From: Enterovibrio gelatinilyticus
Lineage (GTDB): Bacteria; Pseudomonadota; Gammaproteobacteria; Enterobacterales; Vibrionaceae
DNA length: 64,000 nucleotides
NCBI RefSeq assembly: GCF_028683095.1
Contig: NZ_JAJUBC010000017.1
Span: 55,006 to 119,005 of the forward strand
Direction: 5' to 3'
The notes under the pieces were generated by a model. It was not told where the DNA came from. It searched no databases and saw only the letters and a list, made by a program, of their open reading frames with translations. Of the stretch, positions 8,918 through 17,043 are shown piece by piece; the first letter of the stretch is position 1, and every line of letters begins with the position of its first letter. Position numbers and translations under genes: made by a program.

Positions 8918-10087
8918 CTACGCCTTCACCTTCGTCGGTGTGCGTGTGAACAACAAATAAATCAAAGGCACGGCGCAGACGAAAGGTAGCACCGCCAAAT
9001 TAAGCGCTTGCCAACCTAACGTAACTTCTAAGTTACCCGCTAATAGCGCCGTAATTGTCACGCTGCCAAACACTGCAAATTCATTGATGGCCTGAGCACG
9101 AGATTTATCTTGAGGTAAATACGTCTGAGTGAGTTTGCTGGTTGCACCGATAAACATGAAATTCCAGCCTACACCGAGTAGTACTAAAGCAATACGGAAA
9201 TGCCATTCTGACACCCCGTTCATGTTCACCAAAATACAAGCGATGAAAAACAAACTTCCCAGAATGATCGTCATTCGATTGCCGATCTTTCCGATGAGCG
9301 ACCCCGTAAAGAAAGAAGGCACAAACATCCCCAAGACATGCCATTCAATGACTAACGCAGCTTGTTCAAAATGAAAGCCATGCTTATGCATTGCAATCGG
9401 TGTAACCGTCATGAGTAGATTCATTACGGCATAAGCCACAACGGCAGCAAACACCGCAACCAAGTAACCCGGCGCACGAATGATATGAGACACAGCACGC
9501 GGTTGGCTGTCTTTTTCAACGGGAGTCACTGGAGGCAAACCAATGAACTGAAGAACAACAAGAGAAAGCACATACAGCACAGTAATACCAACGAACGCAC
9601 CACTAAAATGCGTTCCCGGTAGCCAGTGCTGACTGGCAATAGCGAGATTCGGCCCCAACACCGCTGCCAATACGCCACCAACCATAGAAAGAGAAATCGC
9701 CTTATCGCGACTGTCAGGATTACTCACTTCTATCGCAGCAAAGCGGTATAAGGTGCCGAACCCAATGCCAATGCCTAACAACAAAGTACTAAAGCAAAAC
9801 AACCAGAACGCGGCTTGATTCAACGCATACACACAGAGCATCGCACCCAATATTCCAATTACGTTACCTAGCATAAAGCCATTCTTTCTCCCAATTTTGG
9901 CCATGATGAGAGAAGCCGGAATCGTCGCGAGCATCAGGCCAACAAACTGTGTCGATACAGGCAGAGTAACCCAAGTGTCACTTGGTGACAGTTGTTGACC
10001 GATAAGCCCATTAACCGAAATCAGGACAATATTGCCGCTCATCAGAAGAGCTTGGCATAGCGCCAACAACCAGACGTTTCTATTCAT
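8918..10087 (-). CDS. MFS transporter
   Basis: A 389-residue inner-membrane protein with about twelve hydrophobic segments and the MFS loop between helices 2 and 3, seen as SLIMAKIGRKNG. A second related loop, SLIGKIGNRM, marks the second half. Substrate cannot be deduced. The frame is open from a TTG at 10150, but ATG at 10087 (MNRNVWLLALCQ) gives the natural first transmembrane helix; it has only a weak ribosome site. A possible structured leader lies just upstream at 10118-10171. It is 116 bases ahead of the MOSC gene on the same strand. Confidence 0.85.
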   Translation of the reverse strand: MNRNVWLLALCQALLMSGNIVLISVNGLIGQQLSPSDTWVTLPVSTQFVGLMLATIPASLIMAKIGRKNGFMLGNVIGILGAMLCVYALNQAAFWLFCFSTLLLGIGIGFGTLYRFAAIEVSNPDSRDKAISLSMVGGVLAAVLGPNLAIASQHWLPGTHFSGAFVGITVLYVLSLVVLQFIGLPPVTPVEKDSQPRAVSHIIRAPGYLVAVFAAVVAYAVMNLLMTVTPIAMHKHGFHFEQAALVIEWHVLGMFVPSFFTGSLIGKIGNRMTIILGSLFFIACILVNMNGVSEWHFRIALVLLGVGWNFMFIGATSKLTQTYLPQDKSRAQAINEFAVFGSVTITALLAGNLEVTLGWQALNLAVLPFVCAVPLIYLLFTRTPTKVKA

Positions 10088-10117
10088 TCCGTGAACACCG
10101 TATGTATATGCGAAAAG

Positions 10118-10171
10118 ATCGAGTATCCCGCACAGCGTTAATGACAGCAACCTTTAGCGGGTATATTCGAT
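10118..10171 (-). promoter_or_regulatory. Predicted leader hairpin upstream of the MFS gene
   Basis: On the minus strand ATCGA and CCCGC pair in order with GCGGG and TCGAT further on, enclosing a loop of 25 bases and a small internal loop. It lies 30-84 bases ahead of the MFS start. It could be a leader structure or a chance fold; I recognise no known riboswitch consensus. Confidence 0.3.
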
Positions 10172-10362
10172 GCCTTGTCTTTTGGTCTCTTTTTACACTG
10201 AAACAAGCCTTTCCATACATGAATGACAGCCAAATCAGCCTGTAAGGCTTTCTAACATCACTGTCTCGATATTAAGCCACCAAAAATCAGCGAATTGTGT
10301 GAATCTGTAATAGGTAGCAAGGCAACTCGTATCAGTGTTTAAACTCAAGGATGGTATTGGAT

Positions 10363-11112
10363 ATGTCAGTGGTTTCAAAAAGCCCAGTAAGAATTGTCGG
10401 CGAATCAGATCTCGATTTTATTTATGGCTCAATTCACGATGACTACTTCGATTTAAGTCGTGACGACGATGATCTTAAGATTATTGGTTTTCATGGCGAC
10501 GACACTATTTTTTCAGGTCTTGGTGATGACATACTCGTCGGCGGAGCTGGCAACGACTTTATTTTTGCTAATGCTGGCAGTAATTCATTACGAGGGGGCA
10601 CAGGAAACGACCACCTACTCAGTAAAATTGATCATGGAACAGTAAGAGGCGACTATCGCGATGTGATGGATGGTGGCGTTGGAGACGATGTTTTAGCTTC
10701 TGAGAGTTCGCAAAATTGCACCATGAATGGCGGTGCTGGAAATGATTTCTTCTCGTTTAGAGATCTTGGGGCTGCCCAATCTGGTGTGAGTTACTGCATT
10801 GGTGGCGAAGGGAAAGATTCATTCAATTTCTTCGAATTTCAAGCCTCAGAAGATGCAGATCCAAACAACACCATCGTGCGAATCAAAGACTTCGATGTCG
10901 GAATTGATAGCCTAAAATTTCACTTCTATGGTGATGAATACCAAACGAATGCGGACACGTCTTTCATCGTCACACAGAAAGGCGCAAATATGGTCATCGA
11001 TTTTCAGGATAAGGTGTCTATCATCTTACATGGCATTGACAGTCAAGAAGTCGCTATGAGTGATCTGTTCAATACCGATGACCTTGGCCCTATTGACCCA
11101 ATTCTTTTCTAA
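10363..11112 (+). CDS. Orphan RTX-repeat (calcium-binding) protein
   Basis: About 249 residues with RTX nonapeptide-type repeats in the first half, such as GLGDDILVGGAGNDFIF and LRGGTGNDHLL, which in this family fold into a calcium-binding beta-roll. A later half contains GGAGNDFFSF and GGEGKDSFNFFEF and then a segment resembling the C-terminal region of type I secreted proteins, ending with hydrophobic residues. There is no N-terminal signal, as expected for type I export. An earlier ATG at 10351 abuts the AAGG ribosome site, so the ATG at 10363 is preferred. No toxin or enzyme domain and no type I secretion genes are adjacent. Role unknown. Confidence 0.8.
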   Translation: MSVVSKSPVRIVGESDLDFIYGSIHDDYFDLSRDDDDLKIIGFHGDDTIFSGLGDDILVGGAGNDFIFANAGSNSLRGGTGNDHLLSKIDHGTVRGDYRDVMDGGVGDDVLASESSQNCTMNGGAGNDFFSFRDLGAAQSGVSYCIGGEGKDSFNFFEFQASEDADPNNTIVRIKDFDVGIDSLKFHFYGDEYQTNADTSFIVTQKGANMVIDFQDKVSIILHGIDSQEVAMSDLFNTDDLGPIDPILF

Positions 11113-11396
11113 TGCCACTCACTTTAATAAACCTCAGTGCCAGTTGGTGGCCAGTAAGATACCCAGCAATGTGAAGATGTCCGATTTCGGATTGCTTGGG
11201 TATACTGATTAACGAATTTAACAACCTCGCAAAAAATGACAGTTGCAAATAGCAACCTCCTTCACTCGTAAAGACCTTGATATTTCCAATACTATTTTCA
11301 AAGTAATTTCGACTGACTTCAATCTATTGAATATAAATCCACATTCATAGCGTGAACTTAAGACATTGGATTGTTTTTTATCACGCTATCAATAAC

Positions 11397-12512
11397 ATGA
11401 CATTGGTTAAGTTGATTTTGGAAACTAATGCTTTGTCGATAAAACTCAGTCGTACCAGCAATACCGCAAGCATCCTCAATTCTCTTTGGCAGTCGCCTGG
11501 GGTATCACGCATTGATATGGCGACAAAATTGGGGCTAGACAAGTCTACTGTCACCAAAGCAGTGAACCACTTACTTGATATCGGCATGATCCTAGAACAA
11601 CCAAAAGCCGTGTCTGGTAAAGGGGGACGCCCCAAAATGTCTTTAGTTTTTAATGCTGACTTTGGGGTAATCATTGGTGTTGATGTTAACTCTGATGTAC
11701 TCAAAGTTTCCGTTGTAAACTTGCTCGGGCAAGTTATCTACCACGATATGCTCCCGATCAACACACAAGTTTCTATTGATACTGCGCTAATTGAAGCACT
11801 GGTTCCCTGTGTTAACACAATACAAGGTTTATTCCCCCGCATTCTCGCTATTGGCATCGGCATGCCAGGTCTTATCGACCCTGACAAAAGCCAACTTCTG
11901 GTGTCTCATTCTCTCAATATTCGCTCGTCTATTAATTTCGCCCCACTGTTTAAGCGTCATTTTCCTTATCCTGTGTTTATCGACAACGATGCCAATTGTG
12001 GTGCTTGGGGAGAGCTGATGCAGCAGCGCAGCCTCCCCTATGATCATTTTCTCTATGTATTGCTCTCAACTCACCATGCCAGGGAACACTACCACCAGCT
12101 TGGAATTGGCGTAGGCATGATTCTCAACCGCCAACTCTTTTATGGTGAACAGTTCATGGCGGGCCAATTCAACAGTCAGGAGCTGATTCGCGGTACGGAA
12201 GCGACACCGAGCGTCATCATTAAGGAATTCTCTGCACTGGCCGTGAATCTTTGCGGTTTGATGAGTATCCGTCGAATCGTGATTGGCGGAAATGGCATGT
12301 CATTTGGCTCAGAACTCGCCGCATCGTTAAGAAACCACAGCGATGGGCTATCTGGCTTGCTGATTGCAAAACCTAATATCGAATTTTCACTTCTTGGCCC
12401 ACAAGCCGCCGCAATGGGCGCCGCCTCAATGGCATGGCAAAAATTACTCACGGCTGAGCTTAAACTTGCGGAAAGCCTTCGCTTACCCGAGAACGGAAAT
12501 CTTTCAATTTAA
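11397..12512 (+). CDS. ROK-family transcriptional regulator (NagC/Mlc-like)
   Basis: A 371-residue ROK regulator. The N-terminal winged helix is seen as SRIDMATKLGLDKSTVTKA and the RPKMSLVFN wing. The ROK sugar-binding domain begins GVIIGVDVNSD and contains the family segment IGIGMPGLIDP and the DNDANCGAWGE motif (sugar contacts). The CXCGXXGC zinc motif typical of many ROK proteins is absent here. The start is uncertain: GTG at 11352, ATG at 11397 or a TTG at 11433 with a GGAAA site are all possible. It lies 22 bases upstream of the GH20 gene, suggesting it controls that amino-sugar operon. Confidence 0.85.
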   Translation: MTLVKLILETNALSIKLSRTSNTASILNSLWQSPGVSRIDMATKLGLDKSTVTKAVNHLLDIGMILEQPKAVSGKGGRPKMSLVFNADFGVIIGVDVNSDVLKVSVVNLLGQVIYHDMLPINTQVSIDTALIEALVPCVNTIQGLFPRILAIGIGMPGLIDPDKSQLLVSHSLNIRSSINFAPLFKRHFPYPVFIDNDANCGAWGELMQQRSLPYDHFLYVLLSTHHAREHYHQLGIGVGMILNRQLFYGEQFMAGQFNSQELIRGTEATPSVIIKEFSALAVNLCGLMSIRRIVIGGNGMSFGSELAASLRNHSDGLSGLLIAKPNIEFSLLGPQAAAMGAASMAWQKLLTAELKLAESLRLPENGNLSI

Positions 12513-12534
12513 GAGCGACTCACAAGGACGACTG

Positions 12535-14331
12535 ATGGCAATGATCTTCCCTTTACCTAAACGCTACCTAGCAGGATATTCGACGAAAAATGTCAGTATT
12601 TCCGCATTTGCTTCATCTTGCCCAGTGAGTTTTGGTGCGAAGGTCAACCTAACAACATTGAATTATCAGCATGACGATTCACTGCCTAAGCAAGGCTATC
12701 GTATCAGCATTGCCGACGGCTGCTTGCTTGTCGATTACTCGGATCTTCATGGCATCCGATATGCCCATCTCGCCATAAATCAATTGATCGAACAAAAAGC
12801 GATACTTCGAGACGATATCATCATTGAAGACTGGCCTGATTTTCCCACTCGCTCAGTATTAGTCGACATTAGCCGTGATCGTGTGCCAACGATGGCGACC
12901 CTCAAGCGTTTGATCGAATACTTTTCCCATTTAAGATTTAACCAGTTACAGCTCTACACAGAACACACTTTTGCCTATCAGAAACATGCTCGTGTTTGGG
13001 CTGACTATTCCCCAATCACAAGTGAAGAAATCCGTGAAATCGATGCGTACTGCCAATCATTAGGTATTGAACTGGTGGCCAACCAAGCGTGTTTTGGTCA
13101 CATGGAAAAGTGGCTCAACCATCCTGAATACCATCATCTCGCAGAGCAAACGTCAGGCTTTACTGATCAACGCGGGGATTTTCGGGAAGGAGCGTTTGGG
13201 TTAAATCCTATCAGCCCACAAACCGAAGTATTTATCGACGAGCTACTTAGCGAATTGCTGCCAAATTTCTCGAGTAATACAATAAATATCAACTTTGACG
13301 AAACCATGGATCTTGGTGAAAACGCAAGCAAATCGGCATGCGAAATATTTGGTAAGGGAAAAGTCTATTTAACCTACCTCAACAAGATCATCTCATTAGC
13401 GAAATCGAAGGGTAAACAAAGCCAGATATTTAGTGACATGCTATTTCGCTACCCTAATCTGATTGACCAACTCCCCAACGACCTTACTTTGCTAAATTGG
13501 GGATACGAACCCGATCACCCTTTCGATGCAGAGCACAAACAACTCGCACTTTTTGGCTATCCATTCCATGTCGTCGTCTCAACGGATTGCTTCGCCTCGG
13601 TGTCAGGACGCTGGCATGCCGCCGTTTCACATATGCGCAAAGCTGCAAAGTCCGCGAAGCGTTTTGGTGCCGAAGGGTATATGGTGACTGAATGGGGAGA
13701 TATGGGACACGGACAACAGTTTGCCATGCCTATTCCAGCCTACGCGTTTGGCGCAGCAATGGCTTGGGGAGAGGAGCAGCAATTAGACAGCAATGTCAGT
13801 CAAGCTGTTAAGTGGTTTTACCCCGATGCTAAACAGGTTGAAGTAGACGCACTTATTGCGTTGCAAGATATCTATCTCGTCACGGGCGTGCAAACCCCAA
13901 ACTGTGCTTTTTTTGGTCCTGTCCTTTTCGACCAACATTCACGCAGACACATAAAACGCGCGACTGGCATTAAATCTCACACCCTTGATCTTGCAATGAA
14001 TGAATTGACCCAATGGCGACAGAAGCTCGAGCCGCTTAGAGCCAGCGAATTGACTCCAGATCTACTTTGGACCATCGATGCTCTTGAGATTGCCTGCCAG
14101 ATCGTTCAAGGATATGCCGACGAGAACCACCGTCAAATTGAAGACTTTTCGGCGGAAAGAAAAAGCGCACTACGCCCAAAAATACAAACTCTCTTGGACA
14201 CGTATCGTCAACTCTGGACTGAATATTATCGGCCCGGTGGGGTGAATCAAAGCAGCGGACGACTCTCTTATTTACTCTCACTACTGGATGAGTCGCCAAC
14301 GACCCAACATTCAACAGAGGCTGTTCATTAA
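12535..14331 (+). CDS. Glycoside hydrolase family 20 (beta-N-acetylhexosaminidase-like)
   Basis: A 598-residue protein of the GH20 type, which releases terminal N-acetylhexosamines using substrate-assisted catalysis. An N-terminal GH20b-like domain is followed by the barrel starting at FPTRSVLVDISRDRVPTM (about 103-120). The catalytic Asp-Glu pair is D255-E256 in NINFDETMDLGE. No signal peptide is visible, so it probably acts on oligosaccharides inside the cell. The frame is open well into the ROK gene, but ATG at 12535 has an AAGGA site and removes that overlap. Its stop overlaps the start of the acetyltransferase gene by one base, so translation is probably coupled. Exact substrate unknown. 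Confidence 0.85.
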   Translation: MAMIFPLPKRYLAGYSTKNVSISAFASSCPVSFGAKVNLTTLNYQHDDSLPKQGYRISIADGCLLVDYSDLHGIRYAHLAINQLIEQKAILRDDIIIEDWPDFPTRSVLVDISRDRVPTMATLKRLIEYFSHLRFNQLQLYTEHTFAYQKHARVWADYSPITSEEIREIDAYCQSLGIELVANQACFGHMEKWLNHPEYHHLAEQTSGFTDQRGDFREGAFGLNPISPQTEVFIDELLSELLPNFSSNTININFDETMDLGENASKSACEIFGKGKVYLTYLNKIISLAKSKGKQSQIFSDMLFRYPNLIDQLPNDLTLLNWGYEPDHPFDAEHKQLALFGYPFHVVVSTDCFASVSGRWHAAVSHMRKAAKSAKRFGAEGYMVTEWGDMGHGQQFAMPIPAYAFGAAMAWGEEQQLDSNVSQAVKWFYPDAKQVEVDALIALQDIYLVTGVQTPNCAFFGPVLFDQHSRRHIKRATGIKSHTLDLAMNELTQWRQKLEPLRASELTPDLLWTIDALEIACQIVQGYADENHRQIEDFSAERKSALRPKIQTLLDTYRQLWTEYYRPGGVNQSSGRLSYLLSLLDESPTTQHSTEAVH

Positions 14332-15164
14332 TGAATACTAAAGACCAAGTAAAATCCGCGATTGATGCGCTTTCGCTCGCCAATAAAGTAATTTTTGTCC
14401 ACGCCTCCATGCGCTCCTTAGGTCAACTTGAAGGAGGAGCAAGTACACTATTGAACATGCTACTCGCACAAGGATGTACGGTTATCGTCCCTTCGTTTAA
14501 CTATGATACGTTGTGTTACCCACCTCAAGACGATAACTACCAGCAGAATGGACACCGTGGGGAGTGGCAATTCGACAATATTCGCCCTTTTGACCGCAAT
14601 GACAATCGCATTGAAGTCTCGATGGGAAAATTTGCCGCCACCGTCGTCAGCCATCAGGAACGCTTCCGAACAGATCACCCAATTGGCAGTTTCGCAGGGG
14701 TTGGGCCAAAAGCAGAAGCTGTGTTATCACACCAGAGTGACATCGATGTATATGGTCATTACCAATATTGCACTAATGCCACAGACGCGATCGTGCTGTC
14801 AGTGGGTGTCACATTAAACAGCATTACTCCTATCCACTTCGCCGAGCAAATATCCGGGCGACAGCTATTTCGTCGATGGGCTCGAACTCAAGCACGCGGT
14901 GATGTCGAAGTCTGTGTAGGTAGCTGTTCAGAAGGGTTTCATCAGCTTGAAAAAACATTGCAACCCATCGCCACCAGCATTGATGTAGGGCTGGGTCAAT
15001 GGACAAGCTATCCACTCGCAGCGTTAATACAAGAAAGTGCACGTGCAATCTCGGTTAACCCAACAATCACACAGTGCGCGCCTGAGTGCCCAAGATGCCA
15101 AGATATGGCTGCAGGTGGGCTGATCAGCACAGTTCAGGGGAAACAACCTGACCTTTTTCAATAG
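14331..15164 (+). CDS. AAC(3)-family N-acetyltransferase, likely acting on an amino sugar
   Basis: A 277-residue member of the aminoglycoside 3-N-acetyltransferase fold. Family landmarks are VHASMRSLGQLEGGA, VPSFNYDT, RTDHPIGSFAGVG and the catalytic-type HFAE (H169-E172) after NSITPI. AAC(3) enzymes acetylate amino groups using acetyl-CoA. The C-terminus carries a CxxxCxxC group (C249, C253, C256) that could bind metal. The TAATG overlap with the GH20 gene and the ROK regulator upstream argue for sugar metabolism rather than antibiotic resistance; this is inference. Confidence 0.78.
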   Translation: MNTKDQVKSAIDALSLANKVIFVHASMRSLGQLEGGASTLLNMLLAQGCTVIVPSFNYDTLCYPPQDDNYQQNGHRGEWQFDNIRPFDRNDNRIEVSMGKFAATVVSHQERFRTDHPIGSFAGVGPKAEAVLSHQSDIDVYGHYQYCTNATDAIVLSVGVTLNSITPIHFAEQISGRQLFRRWARTQARGDVEVCVGSCSEGFHQLEKTLQPIATSIDVGLGQWTSYPLAALIQESARAISVNPTITQCAPECPRCQDMAAGGLISTVQGKQPDLFQ

Positions 15165-15342
15165 CCACAACGAACCGTAGTTAACTCTCTTCCGGCCTTT
15201 AAAAGGTTACGCCGTCACACATTGGTTTTTTAAGCGCTTCATCGAAATAATGCCTATACAGTCATTAATTCGGTTATTTTTTGACGAACGAGAATTCATT
15301 GTCTATTTTTTAACACACTTGCAACAATAAAAGGACAGTGCC

Positions 15343-15585
15343 ATGAAAGGAAGTCATCTCAATATCGATTATCTTGTGAAGGTAAATAAGCAAGAAGAGT
15401 TAGGTGGTTACTCTGCCTCTTTTTCCTTCACTCCGACTGAAACAAGCAAAAATAACGCAAATCAAAAAGCGTACGAACTTATGAACTCAGACAAGTCACT
15501 GTCTATTTTTAAAAGCAAAGAAGAAGCCGCAATTGCTGCCGAGAAGTGTGTTCGAGTCTGTATTGATGACGGATTTGTAAACTAG
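15343..15585 (+). CDS. Small hypothetical protein
   Basis: An 80-residue soluble protein that I do not recognise. A good AAAAGGA ribosome site precedes the ATG, and a clean terminator follows 34 bases after the stop, so it looks like a real single-gene unit. The sequence has a mixed-charge N-terminal half with a beta-like GGYSASFSFTP segment and a C-terminal helix containing EEAAIAAEKCVRVC. No signal peptide or membrane segment is visible. Confidence 0.6.
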   Translation: MKGSHLNIDYLVKVNKQEELGGYSASFSFTPTETSKNNANQKAYELMNSDKSLSIFKSKEEAAIAAEKCVRVCIDDGFVN

Positions 15586-15618
15586 AAATTCTTCACAACA
15601 CTCAGGCAACCCATTGCA

Positions 15619-15642
15619 AAAAGCACCTTCCGGTGCTTTTTT
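15619..15642 (+). terminator. Intrinsic terminator
   Basis: Stem AAAAGCACC (15619-15627) pairs with GGTGCTTTT (15632-15640) around a TTCC loop, with a run of T after it. It ends the small gene at 15343 and, read on the other strand, may also stop the GFA-family gene. Confidence 0.88.
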
Positions 15643-15669
15643 ATTCCGTCCCGATATATCAAATCGTTC

Positions 15670-16068
15670 TTATCGGTTTGGGTGCCATTCTTCGTATTGC
15701 GGCATGTCGTGTTCATATCCCAACCAGCTCACTTCATCAGATTTCCAAATACGAAATGCAGGGGTTTGTTGCGGATCGTCATCTAAAGACGCCACACGAA
15801 GCACATGAACGGGCATTCCTTCTTTGGTTGAGATCAGCTGACTGCCGCACACTGAACAGAATTTTCTTAACTTACCTGGAGAAGACTCAAATTGAGACAG
15901 TTTGTCTTCGCCTTTTAACCAGCGAAAATCTTCGGGTTTCACTGCTGCACAGGTATTGAATGCCGCTGAATGCGCCTTGCGGCAAGTCTTGCAAGAACAA
16001 TGCATGATGGGTGAACTCAATGTATCTACTTCGTATTGAACCTCGCCACAAAGACAGCTTCCTTTCAT
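15670..16068 (-). CDS. GFA / CENP-V family zinc protein
   Basis: A 132-residue protein of the glutathione-dependent formaldehyde-activating (GFA) fold. The zinc-binding cysteines are all visible: GSCLCGEVQYEV at the N-terminus, CSCKTCRKAHSAAF at about 24-37 and FCSVCGSQL at about 70-78. Founding members were proposed to join glutathione and formaldehyde, but many relatives lack proven activity. The start codon ATG at 16068 is preceded by a GGAG-containing stretch. No formaldehyde dehydrogenase genes are next to it, so a detoxification role is not supported by context. Confidence 0.85.
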   Translation of the reverse strand: MKGSCLCGEVQYEVDTLSSPIMHCSCKTCRKAHSAAFNTCAAVKPEDFRWLKGEDKLSQFESSPGKLRKFCSVCGSQLISTKEGMPVHVLRVASLDDDPQQTPAFRIWKSDEVSWLGYEHDMPQYEEWHPNR

Positions 16069-16219
16069 TTATATCTCCTCATTGCTATTGAAATATGCTG
16101 CTACCTTCCAAAAACCTTCACAACGACTGAATACAACTGGCAGGTGACACACTAACGTTACAAACATCACATTGAACACAACGTAACCACAATAAAAACC
16201 ATATGCAACAATTGGATAA

Positions 16220-16250
16220 AAAAATGGCACCTCTGTGAGGTGCCATTTTT
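16220..16250. terminator. Bidirectional terminator
   Basis: A perfect 14-base stem, AAAAATGGCACCTC (16220-16233) with its complement (16237-16250) around a TGT loop, T-rich on both sides. It lies just beyond the end of the minus-strand membrane protein gene. Confidence 0.9.
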
Positions 16251-16266
16251 ATGAAACGAGAAGACG

Positions 16267-16815
16267 CTATACCGCGTCGGCAGTCTCTGTCTTCTGTGAT
16301 TTATCAAACAAAAGCTTAAAGGTCATGATGCCAATAACCATGGCTTTGATAATCATCATTTGGGTATTACCGTAGTACGCCGCCATGCCTACAAAACCTG
16401 AAATCAGCATCAGTTTGCGATAGTTGGTCAAGGTGGTCATATACAGTGCCAATAAAATGATGCCCAAATCGACAAACTGTAATGCAACAGGCAGTGTAGG
16501 CTCAGCAATAAAAGCTGTAACAGCCACATATGCAATATAGATGATGCCCGCAGCCATCACTGCACCTAGACCCGCAATCACATTTTTGGAGGCATTGGTG
16601 AAGTCTTTTGCATAGCGATACGTGTTCAGTGAAGCCACTGACAGGTTCAGAATGACTTTCGGCCACCATCCCATTAGAAACGCCCAAAGCGTATCGTTCG
16701 TCGCCGAACCAAACGCGGCAAAACGTGTAAATTTCATGGTGTTAAAAATGGTAATACCAATGTAGAAAGCAACGGATGTCCATCCAAGGATTTCTGTGAT
16801 GAGGTCTAACGTCAT
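16267..16815 (-). CDS. Inner-membrane protein, YgjV-like (uncertain)
   Basis: A 182-residue polytopic membrane protein with about five hydrophobic segments, starting ILGWTSVAFYIGITIF and ending with a lysine-rich cytoplasmic tail. Length and overall pattern recall the YgjV family of inner-membrane proteins, whose function is unknown; I am not certain of that assignment. Its upstream region contains two Fur-box-like elements (16874-16892 and 16961-16978), and the next gene upstream on the same strand is the end of the TonB operon. A link to iron supply is therefore possible but inferred. Confidence 0.6.
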   Translation of the reverse strand: MTLDLITEILGWTSVAFYIGITIFNTMKFTRFAAFGSATNDTLWAFLMGWWPKVILNLSVASLNTYRYAKDFTNASKNVIAGLGAVMAAGIIYIAYVAVTAFIAEPTLPVALQFVDLGIILLALYMTTLTNYRKLMLISGFVGMAAYYGNTQMMIIKAMVIGIMTFKLLFDKSQKTETADAV

Positions 16816-16873
16816 TCAGGGATATTCTCTAAAAGAGGAGCATGAAAGGCTCAGGTTTTCGATTTTCTTTTTC

Positions 16874-16892
16874 GGCAATGATTAACATTATG
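16874..16892. promoter_or_regulatory. Fur-box-like element
   Basis: GGCAATGATTAACATTATG matches 14 of 19 positions of the Fur consensus GATAATGATAATCATTATC. It lies 58 bases ahead of the membrane protein gene that starts at 16815. Confidence 0.4.
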
Positions 16893-16960
16893 CTGCCGAA
16901 TATTTAACCAGCGCAACCGCAACTTTGCGGCGTAAAACAAGGTCAGGCTGATAATAAGGC

Positions 16961-16978
16961 GATAATGATGCGATTATC
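16961..16978. promoter_or_regulatory. Second Fur-like dyad
   Basis: GATAAT and ATTATC face each other across six bases; the Fur consensus has the same arms with a seven-base spacer. It lies between the end of the TonB operon and the 16815 gene. Confidence 0.3.
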
Positions 16979-17043
16979 AACCTCTAATAAAGATATATTC
17001 CCAAGTGAGCTTCGTGAACCAGCGCCGTTCCCTCATGGACACC

